The translations under genes were made by a program, and so were the position numbers. The notes beneath the pieces are model-generated. The model saw nothing but the letters and a program-made list of their open reading frames with translations. It did not search any database and was not told where the DNA came from. Positions 52,132 to 60,533 of a stretch of 64,000 nucleotides of DNA are shown piece after piece; within the stretch, counting starts at the first letter, position 1; every line of letters starts with the position of its first letter. The DNA lies in assembly GCA_002369135.1 (NCBI GenBank), contig DFEY01000001.1, positions 1-64,000 of the forward strand, given 5' to 3'. This DNA comes from Lachnospira sp. UBA3790 (lineage in GTDB: Bacteria; Bacillota; Clostridia; Lachnospirales; Lachnospiraceae).

Positions 52132-53150
52132 ATCACATTTACAGATTAATTAAACCGGGTATTTTTGAATATTCATGCAGCGATATAGCTGTGAACACAG
52201 ACAAAGCAATTGTTAGACCAATTTATTTGTCTATTTGTCATGCTGACCAAAGATACTATAGAGGAGAAAGATCAGAAGAGGTTTTGAAAAAGAAACTTCC
52301 AATGGCTCTTATTCATGAAGCTATAGGAAGAGTAGTTAATGACCCAACTGGCACTTTTGAAAAAGATGATTTAGTAGTAATGATTCCAAACACTCCAGTG
52401 GAGACTGACGATGTAATAGCTGAAAACTATTTAAGAAGTAGTAAGTTTAGAGCAAGTGGATACGATGGATTCATGCAGGAGTATGTGGAGATAGATGCTG
52501 GCAGACTAGTTAAGATGCCAGAAGATATAGATTTGGAAGTGGCAGCATTTACCGAACTTCTCACAGTAAGTGTTCATGCTATCACTAGAATGGATAGATT
52601 TGCTCATTCGAGAAGAAACACTATAGGTGTTTGGGGAGATGGAAATCTAGGATACATTACAGCAGTTTTATTCAAGGCAATGTTCCCAGACATTAAACTA
52701 TACGTTTTTGGAATAGATGATGAAAAGCTTAAGGACTTCGACTTTGCAGATGAAGTGTTTAAGACAGATGCTATACCTGAAGATTTAAGAGTAGACCACG
52801 CTTTTGAGTGTGTGGGAAATGAGTACTCAGGAGATGCCATTAATCAGATAATTGATTATATTAACCCTGAAGGCACAATCTCTATTCTTGGTGTGTCTGA
52901 AAATCAAGTTCCTATTAACACAAGAATGGTTTTGGAAAAAGGACTTAGAATTTTTGGTAGCAGCCGAAGTGGATATGATGATTTTGTAAAAACCATTAAT
53001 CTTTACCAGACCAATCCAGAACTTATAGAGAGACTTAAGAAAATAGTGGGTGAAGTTATTACCGTTAGAGATATAGAAGACGCCAAAGAAGCATTTGCAA
53101 AAGACTCCACTAGAGGCTTTGGCAAAACTATAATGAAATGGGAGATATAA
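52125..53150 (+). CDS. tarJ: Ribulose-5-phosphate reductase
   Basis: A 341-residue zinc-type alcohol dehydrogenase-like enzyme reducing ribulose 5-phosphate to ribitol 5-phosphate, the substrate of TarI. It starts MLNHIYRLIKPGIFEY. The ICHADQRYYRG and IHEAIGRVV segments are the TarJ-type zinc region. The nucleotide domain has GVWGDGNLGYITAVL, and the segment SSRSGYDDFVKTINL is family-typical. It overlaps tarI by 7 bp. Confidence 0.9.
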   Translation: MLNHIYRLIKPGIFEYSCSDIAVNTDKAIVRPIYLSICHADQRYYRGERSEEVLKKKLPMALIHEAIGRVVNDPTGTFEKDDLVVMIPNTPVETDDVIAENYLRSSKFRASGYDGFMQEYVEIDAGRLVKMPEDIDLEVAAFTELLTVSVHAITRMDRFAHSRRNTIGVWGDGNLGYITAVLFKAMFPDIKLYVFGIDDEKLKDFDFADEVFKTDAIPEDLRVDHAFECVGNEYSGDAINQIIDYINPEGTISILGVSENQVPINTRMVLEKGLRIFGSSRSGYDDFVKTINLYQTNPELIERLKKIVGEVITVRDIEDAKEAFAKDSTRGFGKTIMKWEI

Positions 53151-53156
53151 AACTAA

Positions 53157-54557
53157 ATGTTTAAAGTCATTATCCCAGTATACAATGTGGAAAAATATTT
53201 GAAAGAGGCAGTAGATAGTGTGATAGCACAGTCACTGCCTTTTAGTGATAATGTAAAAATATATTTGATTAATGATATGAGCACAGACGGATCTTTGGAT
53301 ATTTGTAATGAGTATCAGAAAAAATATCCTGATAATGTCTTTGTTCATGTTTTTGAAAAAAACCAGGGTGTGGCAATAGCTAGAAACTATGGACTAAAGA
53401 TGGCAAAACAAGATGAATCAGACATTGTTGTGTTCTTAGATGCCGATGATAAGTTTGACAAAGATATGTTAAAGAAAGCGAAAGAATTTTTCGAAAAATA
53501 TCCTGACATTGATATGGCTACTACTGAGAGGTTTTTCTTTGACGCACAGGAAGGTCCTCATAAGGCCAACTGGCGATTTGAAGATAAAGAAATAGTAGAT
53601 ATAAATGAAGACTTTACATATCCACAGTACTTTGTGGGTGGACTTTTTATAAAAGGAAAAGCTTTAAAGAAATTTAGATTTAATAAAAAGATGGATTTCT
53701 GGGAAGATGCTTTGGCGGTGAACAAAGTATTGTTGAACTGTGAAAAATATGGACTAATAAAGGATGCAATCTACTACTACAGAAGAAGAGAGGATGAATC
53801 TTCTTTAGTGGATAGTTCTTGGAGATCAAAAGATAGATATGACAAATTCTTAAGACAGGGATATAAAAAATTAATGAGATATTGCCGTTTTAAGAAGGGA
53901 AAAGTTATTCCATATATTCAGTTTGTGGTAGCTTACCACTTGAGAACATACTTACTCGAGGGCAATCAAGATGTGATTATGGAGATGATATCAGAAGAAG
54001 AACTGCCTAAGTTTAAGAAGCGTCTTCAGAGTGTTCTAAAGAGCATAGATGACGATGTTATCTTAAGCATAAATACGAGAATGCCTGTGATAGAGGGACT
54101 ACTATCTCTTAAATATGGAAGAAAGATAACAATGGATACTGAATACAAAGATGGAGATTTGGTGTTCTCATATAACGGACAAGAGTTCGATCGACTTTCA
54201 GAAAAAACTATTAGAATTCTAGGCTGGCAAGACAAAGAAGGGTACGAGGGAATGCTTAGAGGTAGATTTAGTACCCCAGTTTATGCCATGAAAGAAGATG
54301 ACTATATTTTTGCCGAAGGAAATGGTCAGAGAATAAAGTCAATCAGACATGGGTGCAAAAAGAGAATCAAGATATTTGGGAAAAATGTTAGAAATTATAA
54401 GTACGCTGGTTTTGCGATAGACATTCCAGAGGATTGGACATCATTCAGATGGGGCATTCATCTAGAAGATGGCGATGTTATGCTAAATGAAGTAGATGTA
54501 AATGATTTGGGCGAGCGCACAGTGAAAGAAGAGGATGAAGATGGAACAGATAATTGA
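53157..54557 (+). CDS. Glycosyltransferase family 2 with C-terminal extension
   Basis: A 466-residue protein. The GT2 domain starts FKVIIPVYNVEKYLKEAVDSVIAQ, with VVFLDADDKFDKDM near residue 97 and an acceptor region KMDFWEDALAVNK. The last 150 residues are a beta-rich, unassigned domain. It follows tarJ after 6 bp and overlaps the acetyltransferase-like gene, so tarI-tarJ-GT2-LbH form one operon. Confidence 0.9.
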   Translation: MFKVIIPVYNVEKYLKEAVDSVIAQSLPFSDNVKIYLINDMSTDGSLDICNEYQKKYPDNVFVHVFEKNQGVAIARNYGLKMAKQDESDIVVFLDADDKFDKDMLKKAKEFFEKYPDIDMATTERFFFDAQEGPHKANWRFEDKEIVDINEDFTYPQYFVGGLFIKGKALKKFRFNKKMDFWEDALAVNKVLLNCEKYGLIKDAIYYYRRREDESSLVDSSWRSKDRYDKFLRQGYKKLMRYCRFKKGKVIPYIQFVVAYHLRTYLLEGNQDVIMEMISEEELPKFKKRLQSVLKSIDDDVILSINTRMPVIEGLLSLKYGRKITMDTEYKDGDLVFSYNGQEFDRLSEKTIRILGWQDKEGYEGMLRGRFSTPVYAMKEDDYIFAEGNGQRIKSIRHGCKKRIKIFGKNVRNYKYAGFAIDIPEDWTSFRWGIHLEDGDVMLNEVDVNDLGERTVKEEDEDGTDN

Positions 54558-55392
54558 TTTAGGTGAAGTTAATTCACTAAAAGAAAATAAAATATTATTT
54601 GGCGAAAACAAAAAGACAACTTTGGTTAATTCAAAGATTGTTTTTAAGGGAAAGAACAACATTCTTTTTTTAGAGGATGATGTAAATATTAAAGATTCTA
54701 CCTTATCCTTTGAAGGAGATAATAGCGTTATTTATTTAAGTAGCAATCACAATATTTATCTTCTAAATGTTATTGTTCACAGTGATAGCGTTTTCTATAT
54801 GGGCGAGAAAAACTATATGAATGGCAAATTGAATGCCATTTGCTCAGAGAGAAAACACATAGTAATTGGAAACAGAGGGTTGTTTTCATTTGGCATTTGG
54901 CTAAGAATGGCAGACCCTCATATTATTTATGACATAGAATCAAGACAAAGAAAGAATATAACTAAGAGTATATTCTTAGGAGACCACATTTGGGTTGGTC
55001 AGAGTGCAATGATGCTTAAAGGAACAAAGATGGGATCAGGCAGTATTTTAGGTGCTATGTCACTTATTTCGAACAAGACTATTCCATCAAATACTATTTG
55101 GGGAGGAAACCCTGCTAAGCAAATAACAAGTGGGATTTTCTTTACAAATGATGTGGTTCATAGGTATACTCCCGAACAAACCGAGGCGAGTATGACTAAT
55201 GATGATGATATTTTTATTTATAAGAATGATGACTCCACATTGTCGTTTGACGAAATTGATAAGGCATTAACTGATGCTAAAGATGCAAATGAGAGACTAG
55301 ATTATATTTTAAAAAATCTTCGAGGGTATAAAGAGAAAAATAGGTTCTTTGTGGGAGAAATGAAAAGTAAAAAGAAAAGATTTGGAAAATAG
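54541..55392 (+). CDS. Left-handed beta-helix (hexapeptide) transferase-like protein
   Basis: A 283-residue protein of the hexapeptide-repeat acetyltransferase type. The N-terminal half has irregular beta-helix-like repeats (NSKIVFKGKNNILFLEDDVNIKDSTLSF). The C-terminal half has a typical end, FLGDHIWVGQSAMMLKGTKMGSGSILGAMSLISNKTIPSNTIWGGNPAKQI, followed by an acidic and helical tail. The GAGG site fits the second ATG. It may O-acetylate a sugar or polyol in the polymer. The acyl donor and target are unproven. Confidence 0.8.
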   Translation: MEQIIDLGEVNSLKENKILFGENKKTTLVNSKIVFKGKNNILFLEDDVNIKDSTLSFEGDNSVIYLSSNHNIYLLNVIVHSDSVFYMGEKNYMNGKLNAICSERKHIVIGNRGLFSFGIWLRMADPHIIYDIESRQRKNITKSIFLGDHIWVGQSAMMLKGTKMGSGSILGAMSLISNKTIPSNTIWGGNPAKQITSGIFFTNDVVHRYTPEQTEASMTNDDDIFIYKNDDSTLSFDEIDKALTDAKDANERLDYILKNLRGYKEKNRFFVGEMKSKKKRFGK

Positions 55393-55401
55393 ATTTTAAA
55401 T

Positions 55402-55435
55402 AAAAAGGAGTTTGAATTATTCAAACTCCTTTTTT
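55402..55435. terminator. Terminator between the beta-helix gene and the acyltransferase
   Basis: AAAAAGGAGTTTGAA pairs with TTCAAACTCCTTTTT around a 3-base loop, U-rich on both strands, between convergent genes. Confidence 0.8.
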
Positions 55436-55443
55436 ATGAAAAA

Positions 55444-56526
55444 TTATATTTTTATTTTACGCCACAGTTTTTTGAAGAATACATCAAATAGTATTGCCAA
55501 TGCTACGGAAGCAATCAATGAAAGAATAACAAAAAGATATTTATATTTGTCTAGACCTATTTGTTGGAATATCATCATTGGAACTCTTTGTAGCATATAA
55601 ACAGTAAATATATGCTCGCCCAGCCACTTATATACAAAACTCTTAATGCGCAGCTTCATAGTTAGTAATACTATAAATAGCGTAAACGCAAAAGACCAAA
55701 GAGTGTATGGGAGTGATAATGTATAATGTAACCCATTCTCAATGTAAGGCTGATCTAGGATATGTTCATGAGTGTAAATAAATGCTGCAAGTCCAATCAT
55801 CAAAACTACAAAATAGATTATATGATTTTTCATAACAAATTTGTCTATGTATGTTTTTAGTATTGAGAACCACATTCCTAGAGGGTAAATCAATAGAGTG
55901 TTATAGTAGTAAGACTCTTTGCCTGCTTTAAATATTAGAAATGCTGCCACTACAGTCAAAATTGTCATGATGATGGCACACAATATATGCATAAAATTTT
56001 TGTTGGAAAATTTGATTGGTAAGAAGGCAAGGAATGATAGTGCATATAGAATTAGTATTGCCAAAATATACCAGTTTGAGTTACCAATATTTTCCCAAGC
56101 AACAAAAGATAATAATATTTGTGATAGTTTGTAGTGGGATTGAAATACTATATTGATAATTAGAAATAGAAGAACGATAATATCAAAATTAATAAGAGTT
56201 TTGAAAACCCTTCTGACAGGAATAGTTTTTACATATGCAAAGGATTTATTCTTGATTGACTCCATAATTCCGTAGCCAGAGTAGAATAAGAACATTGCTA
56301 CTATCATTTGTCCAAGGAAATCTCTAATAACTAGGTATGGAGCGTCATAAACGCCTCCCAGCTTCAAATATTGAGAACAGTGAGAAAAGAAAACAAACAC
56401 CACAAAAACACCTTTGATAATGTTAGTATTATCTTTGCTCATGTAGTCTGTATTAAATTCTTTTATTGAAGTTGCTCTACATCCGATAAGCAGAATAACT
56501 GCAAATATGGATAAGAAAATAATCAT
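55444..56526 (-). CDS. Acyltransferase 3 family membrane protein
   Basis: A 360-residue protein with about ten transmembrane helices and the N-terminal signature INGCRATSI...FVFFSHCSQYLKLGG-like region: KGVFVVFVFFSHCSQYL (SH dyad near residue 47) and MFLFYSGYGIMESIKNKSF. This is the acyltransferase 3/OatA-type membrane domain without a fused SGNH domain. Such proteins O-acetylate surface glycans across the membrane. It is transcribed against the locus and probably modifies its product. Confidence 0.85.
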   Translation of the reverse strand: MIIFLSIFAVILLIGCRATSIKEFNTDYMSKDNTNIIKGVFVVFVFFSHCSQYLKLGGVYDAPYLVIRDFLGQMIVAMFLFYSGYGIMESIKNKSFAYVKTIPVRRVFKTLINFDIIVLLFLIINIVFQSHYKLSQILLSFVAWENIGNSNWYILAILILYALSFLAFLPIKFSNKNFMHILCAIIMTILTVVAAFLIFKAGKESYYYNTLLIYPLGMWFSILKTYIDKFVMKNHIIYFVVLMIGLAAFIYTHEHILDQPYIENGLHYTLSLPYTLWSFAFTLFIVLLTMKLRIKSFVYKWLGEHIFTVYMLQRVPMMIFQQIGLDKYKYLFVILSLIASVALAILFDVFFKKLWRKIKI

Positions 56527-56658
56527 TTATAACTCCCTATTTTATCAATTCATCAATGATTGGTTCATCTTCAGAACACAGACATAATTATAACATTTTT
56601 CCCCTAAATATGTTATTATTTAATGCGTAGATTTATATAAGAATGAATGGAGAATTAA

Positions 56659-59481
56659 GTGAAAGCATCGATTATTATACCGGCATACAATTCAGAAGAA
56701 TTCATATCTGAGACACTAGACAGTGCTGTGGCTCAAACAATAGATGATTTTGAAATCATCTGTATTAATGATGGATCAAAAGACTCTACTATAGACATTT
56801 TGCGCGAGTACGAGCAGGAAAATGACAATGTAATCGTCATCGACAAAGAAAATGAGGGAGTAGCAGCAGCTAGAAATGACGGAATAAAGATAGCAAAGGG
56901 CGAGTTCCTTTACTTTTTGGATGCAGATGATTTGCTAGAGAGCACAGCTCTAGAGCATATGTATGAAAAGGCAAAGAAATATAAGGCCGATTTAGTAATA
57001 GCGCAGTACGATATCTTTGACGAGTCCAGAACTTATATGATTAAGGATTTAGAAGATACCGTTCTAAAACCTACTATAGATAAGTACAATCTTGATATTA
57101 TAAATACGTTCTCACTATGCAATAAATTCTTCAAGAAGGAAATAATAGATAAAAACGATATGAAGATTCCACCACTCACATATTCTGAGGATGGAGTCTT
57201 TACAATGCAGTTCGTTTTTAACAGCAAGACTATTGCCACTCTAGAGGACAGAGTGTTCCACTACAGACGTTTGGTGGATAATGAAAACTCTGCCACTACA
57301 GTAATCTCCGACACAAAGATAGCGGATTATATAGAGGCTCATAAGCAAATTGCTAAACTAGCAAAGGAAAGTTTGCTCAGGGATAATCCAAAGTATAAGA
57401 CTATAGAGGAGGCCCGCGAAGCAGAGACTTGGATTAAACAGTATGTAAATGCTATTTACGGAAAAGAGTTACGTATTTTAGCAGGACAGTTCTACTCGAA
57501 GTATTGGGTTCAAAGTCCTGATATAAATAATAAGATAGTGGAAGAGATAAAATCTATCGTATCAAAGTTAGATGTTTACACTCTTGCCATGATTTCTGAC
57601 GGAATCCCAGATGTAACATTCCAAAATGTTGCTCTAGAGGAAAAAGAAATACTAGATAGTGCAGCATTTACTTTTGTTATTTATGGAAATCCAAAGAACG
57701 AGGAAGGTTTTGTTAAAACTATGCAGAGCGTAGTTTACCAAAAATTTATTAGAACGAAAATCATTGTTAACAGTGAAATGAAAGAGATAGCAAAGGAGAA
57801 TGATGTTTGCACTAATAATGTGTTCTTTGTAGATGCCGCAGATAAAAACTCTTTCTATTACGAGCAGATTAAAAACTGTGATACAGACTATATAATCTTG
57901 GGTGATGATCAATTCTCTTACGGAACAAGTATGCTCAAGTGGATGTTCAAGCGAGACATTAGAGGTGGAAGAGACTTTAGAGTGGAACAAGTATTTACAG
58001 GCGATGGAAATTCTATTCCAATTTTTGCAAACAAAATTGCAATCTCATCTGTTTTAGAAGTTGAATCATATAATGAAGCACTAAGTCTTGATAATATAGT
58101 TGCAAACAAAGTTTTCAAGACAGACTTCTTGAAAGGCTTTGATTTTGATGAGAGTAAACCTATTACTGATTATGTGAAAGACTTCTATATTAAAGGGTCT
58201 TTCCAGGCATATAATACTGAGCTTGTTTTCTTTAACGAGGACAAGGAAGAGTATATGAAATTAGTAGATTCTCCTTTGGCTAAGAAGTCTTTGGAGGAGG
58301 CATTTGAGAATAAGCCTGCAGATTTGAGAGACGATGAACTAGTGGTTAACCAGGGTTGGGAACTTAAAAAACTTTTGGATGTTCATAATGATCCAAACTA
58401 TATGAATGATAAGAAGTTCATCAAGTGGATTAATAAGGCAACAGAGTTACCGCTGAAGGATCAGACGCTTTTCGTTACCATAAGAAAAGACGGTGAGCTA
58501 GAGGGTAATGCGAAGGCTTTGTATGACCACGTCAAAGGAAATAAAAAGATAGTGGCAGCTATGCTTCCACATAAAAATAAAGACATCAAGAAGATGGTGA
58601 TGGAGCTTGGCTCTAGCAAGGTGATAGTGACGGATGACTATGTGAAGTATTTGAGATACTTCCCACTTAAACCTGAGCAGAGGTTCATTCAACTTTGGCA
58701 TGCGTGCGGTGCGTTCAAGATGTTTGGAAAGCACGGTACAAATATGAGTCCAGTGACAGATGCGGCCACACATGCGCAGTACAACTTGGTTTGCGTGAGT
58801 GGTAGGGCAGTTAGACCTATTTATGCAGATGCGTTTGAGGTAGATTTAAAGAAAGTTAAGGATGTGGGTGTTCCTAGAACTGACATGTTCTTTGACGAGG
58901 AATATATTAATAGCGTTAGAGAAAAAGTTTACGCTAAGCGCCCTAACCTAAAGGGCAAAGAAGTGATTGTGTATGCGCCTACGTTTAGAGATGCTAGAGG
59001 TGGCAGAGCAAACTTCCAGCCAGAACTTGATTTTGAAAGACTTTCCAAAAATTTGAAAGAAAATCAGGCGTTTGTCGTTTGCCCTCACCCTGTTATGAAA
59101 AATGACATAGTGGATGGCAGGTATGACAACGTATATGTGGAGAGGGATTTCTCGACTAACGACATGATGCTAGTTTCCGATATGCTGATTACGGACTACT
59201 CATCAGTAATATTTGAATACGCATTGTTAAACAAGCCTATTGCATTCTTCTGTTATGATTTGGCGAAATACAACAGAGGTTTCTACCTATCTTATCCAGA
59301 AGATTTGCCGGGCGAGGTTTATATGAACCAAGATGAACTAGAAAAGTTTATTACGGATGAAAGCTTGCATACAATTTCAGACAAGCATAAGGACTTCGTC
59401 GAAAACTATATGACTGGCTGTGACGGACATAGTACCGAGAGAATTGCTAAGATTATTAACGACTATTTTAAGGAGAAGTAA
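56659..59481 (+). CDS. GT2 glycosyltransferase fused to CDP-glycerol glycerophosphotransferase (large)
   Basis: A 940-residue multi-domain protein with GTG start and a GGAGAA site. The GT2 domain (residues 1-300) has IIIPAYNSEEFISETLDSAVAQT and LYFLDADDLLEST. A middle part (about 330-590) has an additional GT2-like or linker fold without a clear catalytic motif. The C-terminal domain has LWHACGAFKMFGKHG near 679, PHPVMKND near 815, and LITDYSSVIFEYALLNKPIAFF near 843. The HACGAFK form in place of HGTPLK marks a different subfamily of the glycerophosphotransferases. The next gene begins at the base after its stop. Confidence 0.85.
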   Translation: MKASIIIPAYNSEEFISETLDSAVAQTIDDFEIICINDGSKDSTIDILREYEQENDNVIVIDKENEGVAAARNDGIKIAKGEFLYFLDADDLLESTALEHMYEKAKKYKADLVIAQYDIFDESRTYMIKDLEDTVLKPTIDKYNLDIINTFSLCNKFFKKEIIDKNDMKIPPLTYSEDGVFTMQFVFNSKTIATLEDRVFHYRRLVDNENSATTVISDTKIADYIEAHKQIAKLAKESLLRDNPKYKTIEEAREAETWIKQYVNAIYGKELRILAGQFYSKYWVQSPDINNKIVEEIKSIVSKLDVYTLAMISDGIPDVTFQNVALEEKEILDSAAFTFVIYGNPKNEEGFVKTMQSVVYQKFIRTKIIVNSEMKEIAKENDVCTNNVFFVDAADKNSFYYEQIKNCDTDYIILGDDQFSYGTSMLKWMFKRDIRGGRDFRVEQVFTGDGNSIPIFANKIAISSVLEVESYNEALSLDNIVANKVFKTDFLKGFDFDESKPITDYVKDFYIKGSFQAYNTELVFFNEDKEEYMKLVDSPLAKKSLEEAFENKPADLRDDELVVNQGWELKKLLDVHNDPNYMNDKKFIKWINKATELPLKDQTLFVTIRKDGELEGNAKALYDHVKGNKKIVAAMLPHKNKDIKKMVMELGSSKVIVTDDYVKYLRYFPLKPEQRFIQLWHACGAFKMFGKHGTNMSPVTDAATHAQYNLVCVSGRAVRPIYADAFEVDLKKVKDVGVPRTDMFFDEEYINSVREKVYAKRPNLKGKEVIVYAPTFRDARGGRANFQPELDFERLSKNLKENQAFVVCPHPVMKNDIVDGRYDNVYVERDFSTNDMMLVSDMLITDYSSVIFEYALLNKPIAFFCYDLAKYNRGFYLSYPEDLPGEVYMNQDELEKFITDESLHTISDKHKDFVENYMTGCDGHSTERIAKIINDYFKEK

Positions 59482-60486
59482 ATGAAGAAGATTTCATTTA
59501 TCGGATCTAAGGGCCGCGGCCTGAATCCGGACTTGCAAATACTTAAAAAATATATAGAAGAAAACAGCGACATTGAAATGGAGATGTACTTTTCTAACGA
59601 GAATTCCAAGAATGATATGATTGGCTTGGGCTCAAAGATAGAGAAGGAAAACTATAGCAAGAAAGCTGTGGATTTAGTGTGCGTGGATGGTTCACTTCCT
59701 GCGAAGAAAAAGTTGGTTAATCCAGAGGGCACAAAGGTTTTAGTTGCCACTCCATACGACTTTCTTCTCAAGGCACTAAACAGAGGGGATTCTAATAAGA
59801 AGACTTTCCAAAACTTCACTCACATAATGGTGAATTCTCCTATTGAGAAGAAAATAATAGATAAAGTTTATAAGACAAAGGGCATTGAGGTGATAGAAGA
59901 CTACACTTCACCTATGGCATACGATATTTATAAGCAGACTAATATAGAAGAAAAACGTGAAAAGTTGGAATCATACTATCCAGCTGCTAAGGGCAAAAAG
60001 ATTTTGGCCATTTTGCTTTCTGGTAAGTTTAACTACGATGAAGAAAACCCATACAAAGATCTGGACTGGAAGGCGCTAGCCGATAATGTGCCAGATGATT
60101 GGTTCATCGTTACTAATTCTGAGGAATTAATGGGAAATGCCGTGCATCTAGGCCCTGAGTACCAGAAAAAGGTTGGATTTATGAAGCAGATGCTAGATTT
60201 TAGAAAGGTTCTATATTTGGCGGACGCTTTGGTTACTAACACATTTATGTTTGCGACTTGTTTTGCCGCGGTCAGAAAGCCAGTGTTTGCTATATTCAAT
60301 AAAAATAATGGTTTTGAACAGTATATGCATGATAATTATCCAAACCTTTGGATTTCAGATTTAACTAAAATAGGCGATAAGGTGGCTTCGCCAAAGACAG
60401 AAGATTTCGAAAAATTCTGGGAAGAATTCTCATATAAGCCAGATAAAAATCCATGCGCGAAAGTATTGGAGATTTTGTCGAAATAA
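59482..60486 (+). CDS. Degenerate relative of CDP-glycerol glycerophosphotransferases
   Basis: A 334-residue protein of uncertain function. The C-terminal half aligns in pattern with the glycerophosphotransferases: YLADALVTNTFMFATCFAAVRKPVFAIF near residue 243 replaces the LVSDMLITDYSSVIFEYALLNKPIAFF form, so the TDYSS motif is TNTFM. No HGTPLK-like motif is visible. Its adjacency and zero-base spacing to the large fused enzyme suggest a non-catalytic partner or a transferase with another donor. This relationship is inferred by pattern only. Confidence 0.6.
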   Translation: MKKISFIGSKGRGLNPDLQILKKYIEENSDIEMEMYFSNENSKNDMIGLGSKIEKENYSKKAVDLVCVDGSLPAKKKLVNPEGTKVLVATPYDFLLKALNRGDSNKKTFQNFTHIMVNSPIEKKIIDKVYKTKGIEVIEDYTSPMAYDIYKQTNIEEKREKLESYYPAAKGKKILAILLSGKFNYDEENPYKDLDWKALADNVPDDWFIVTNSEELMGNAVHLGPEYQKKVGFMKQMLDFRKVLYLADALVTNTFMFATCFAAVRKPVFAIFNKNNGFEQYMHDNYPNLWISDLTKIGDKVASPKTEDFEKFWEEFSYKPDKNPCAKVLEILSK

Positions 60487-60494
60487 TGTATAAT
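60466..60494 (+). promoter_or_regulatory. gdpP promoter
   Basis: TTGGAG (60466-60471, inside the preceding gene) and TATAAT (60489-60494) with 17-bp spacing, 40 bp before the gdpP start. Confidence 0.5.
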
Positions 60495-60533
60495 TTTTTG
60501 TACGTATAGCACAAAGTGTGTTTGGGAGTTTTT

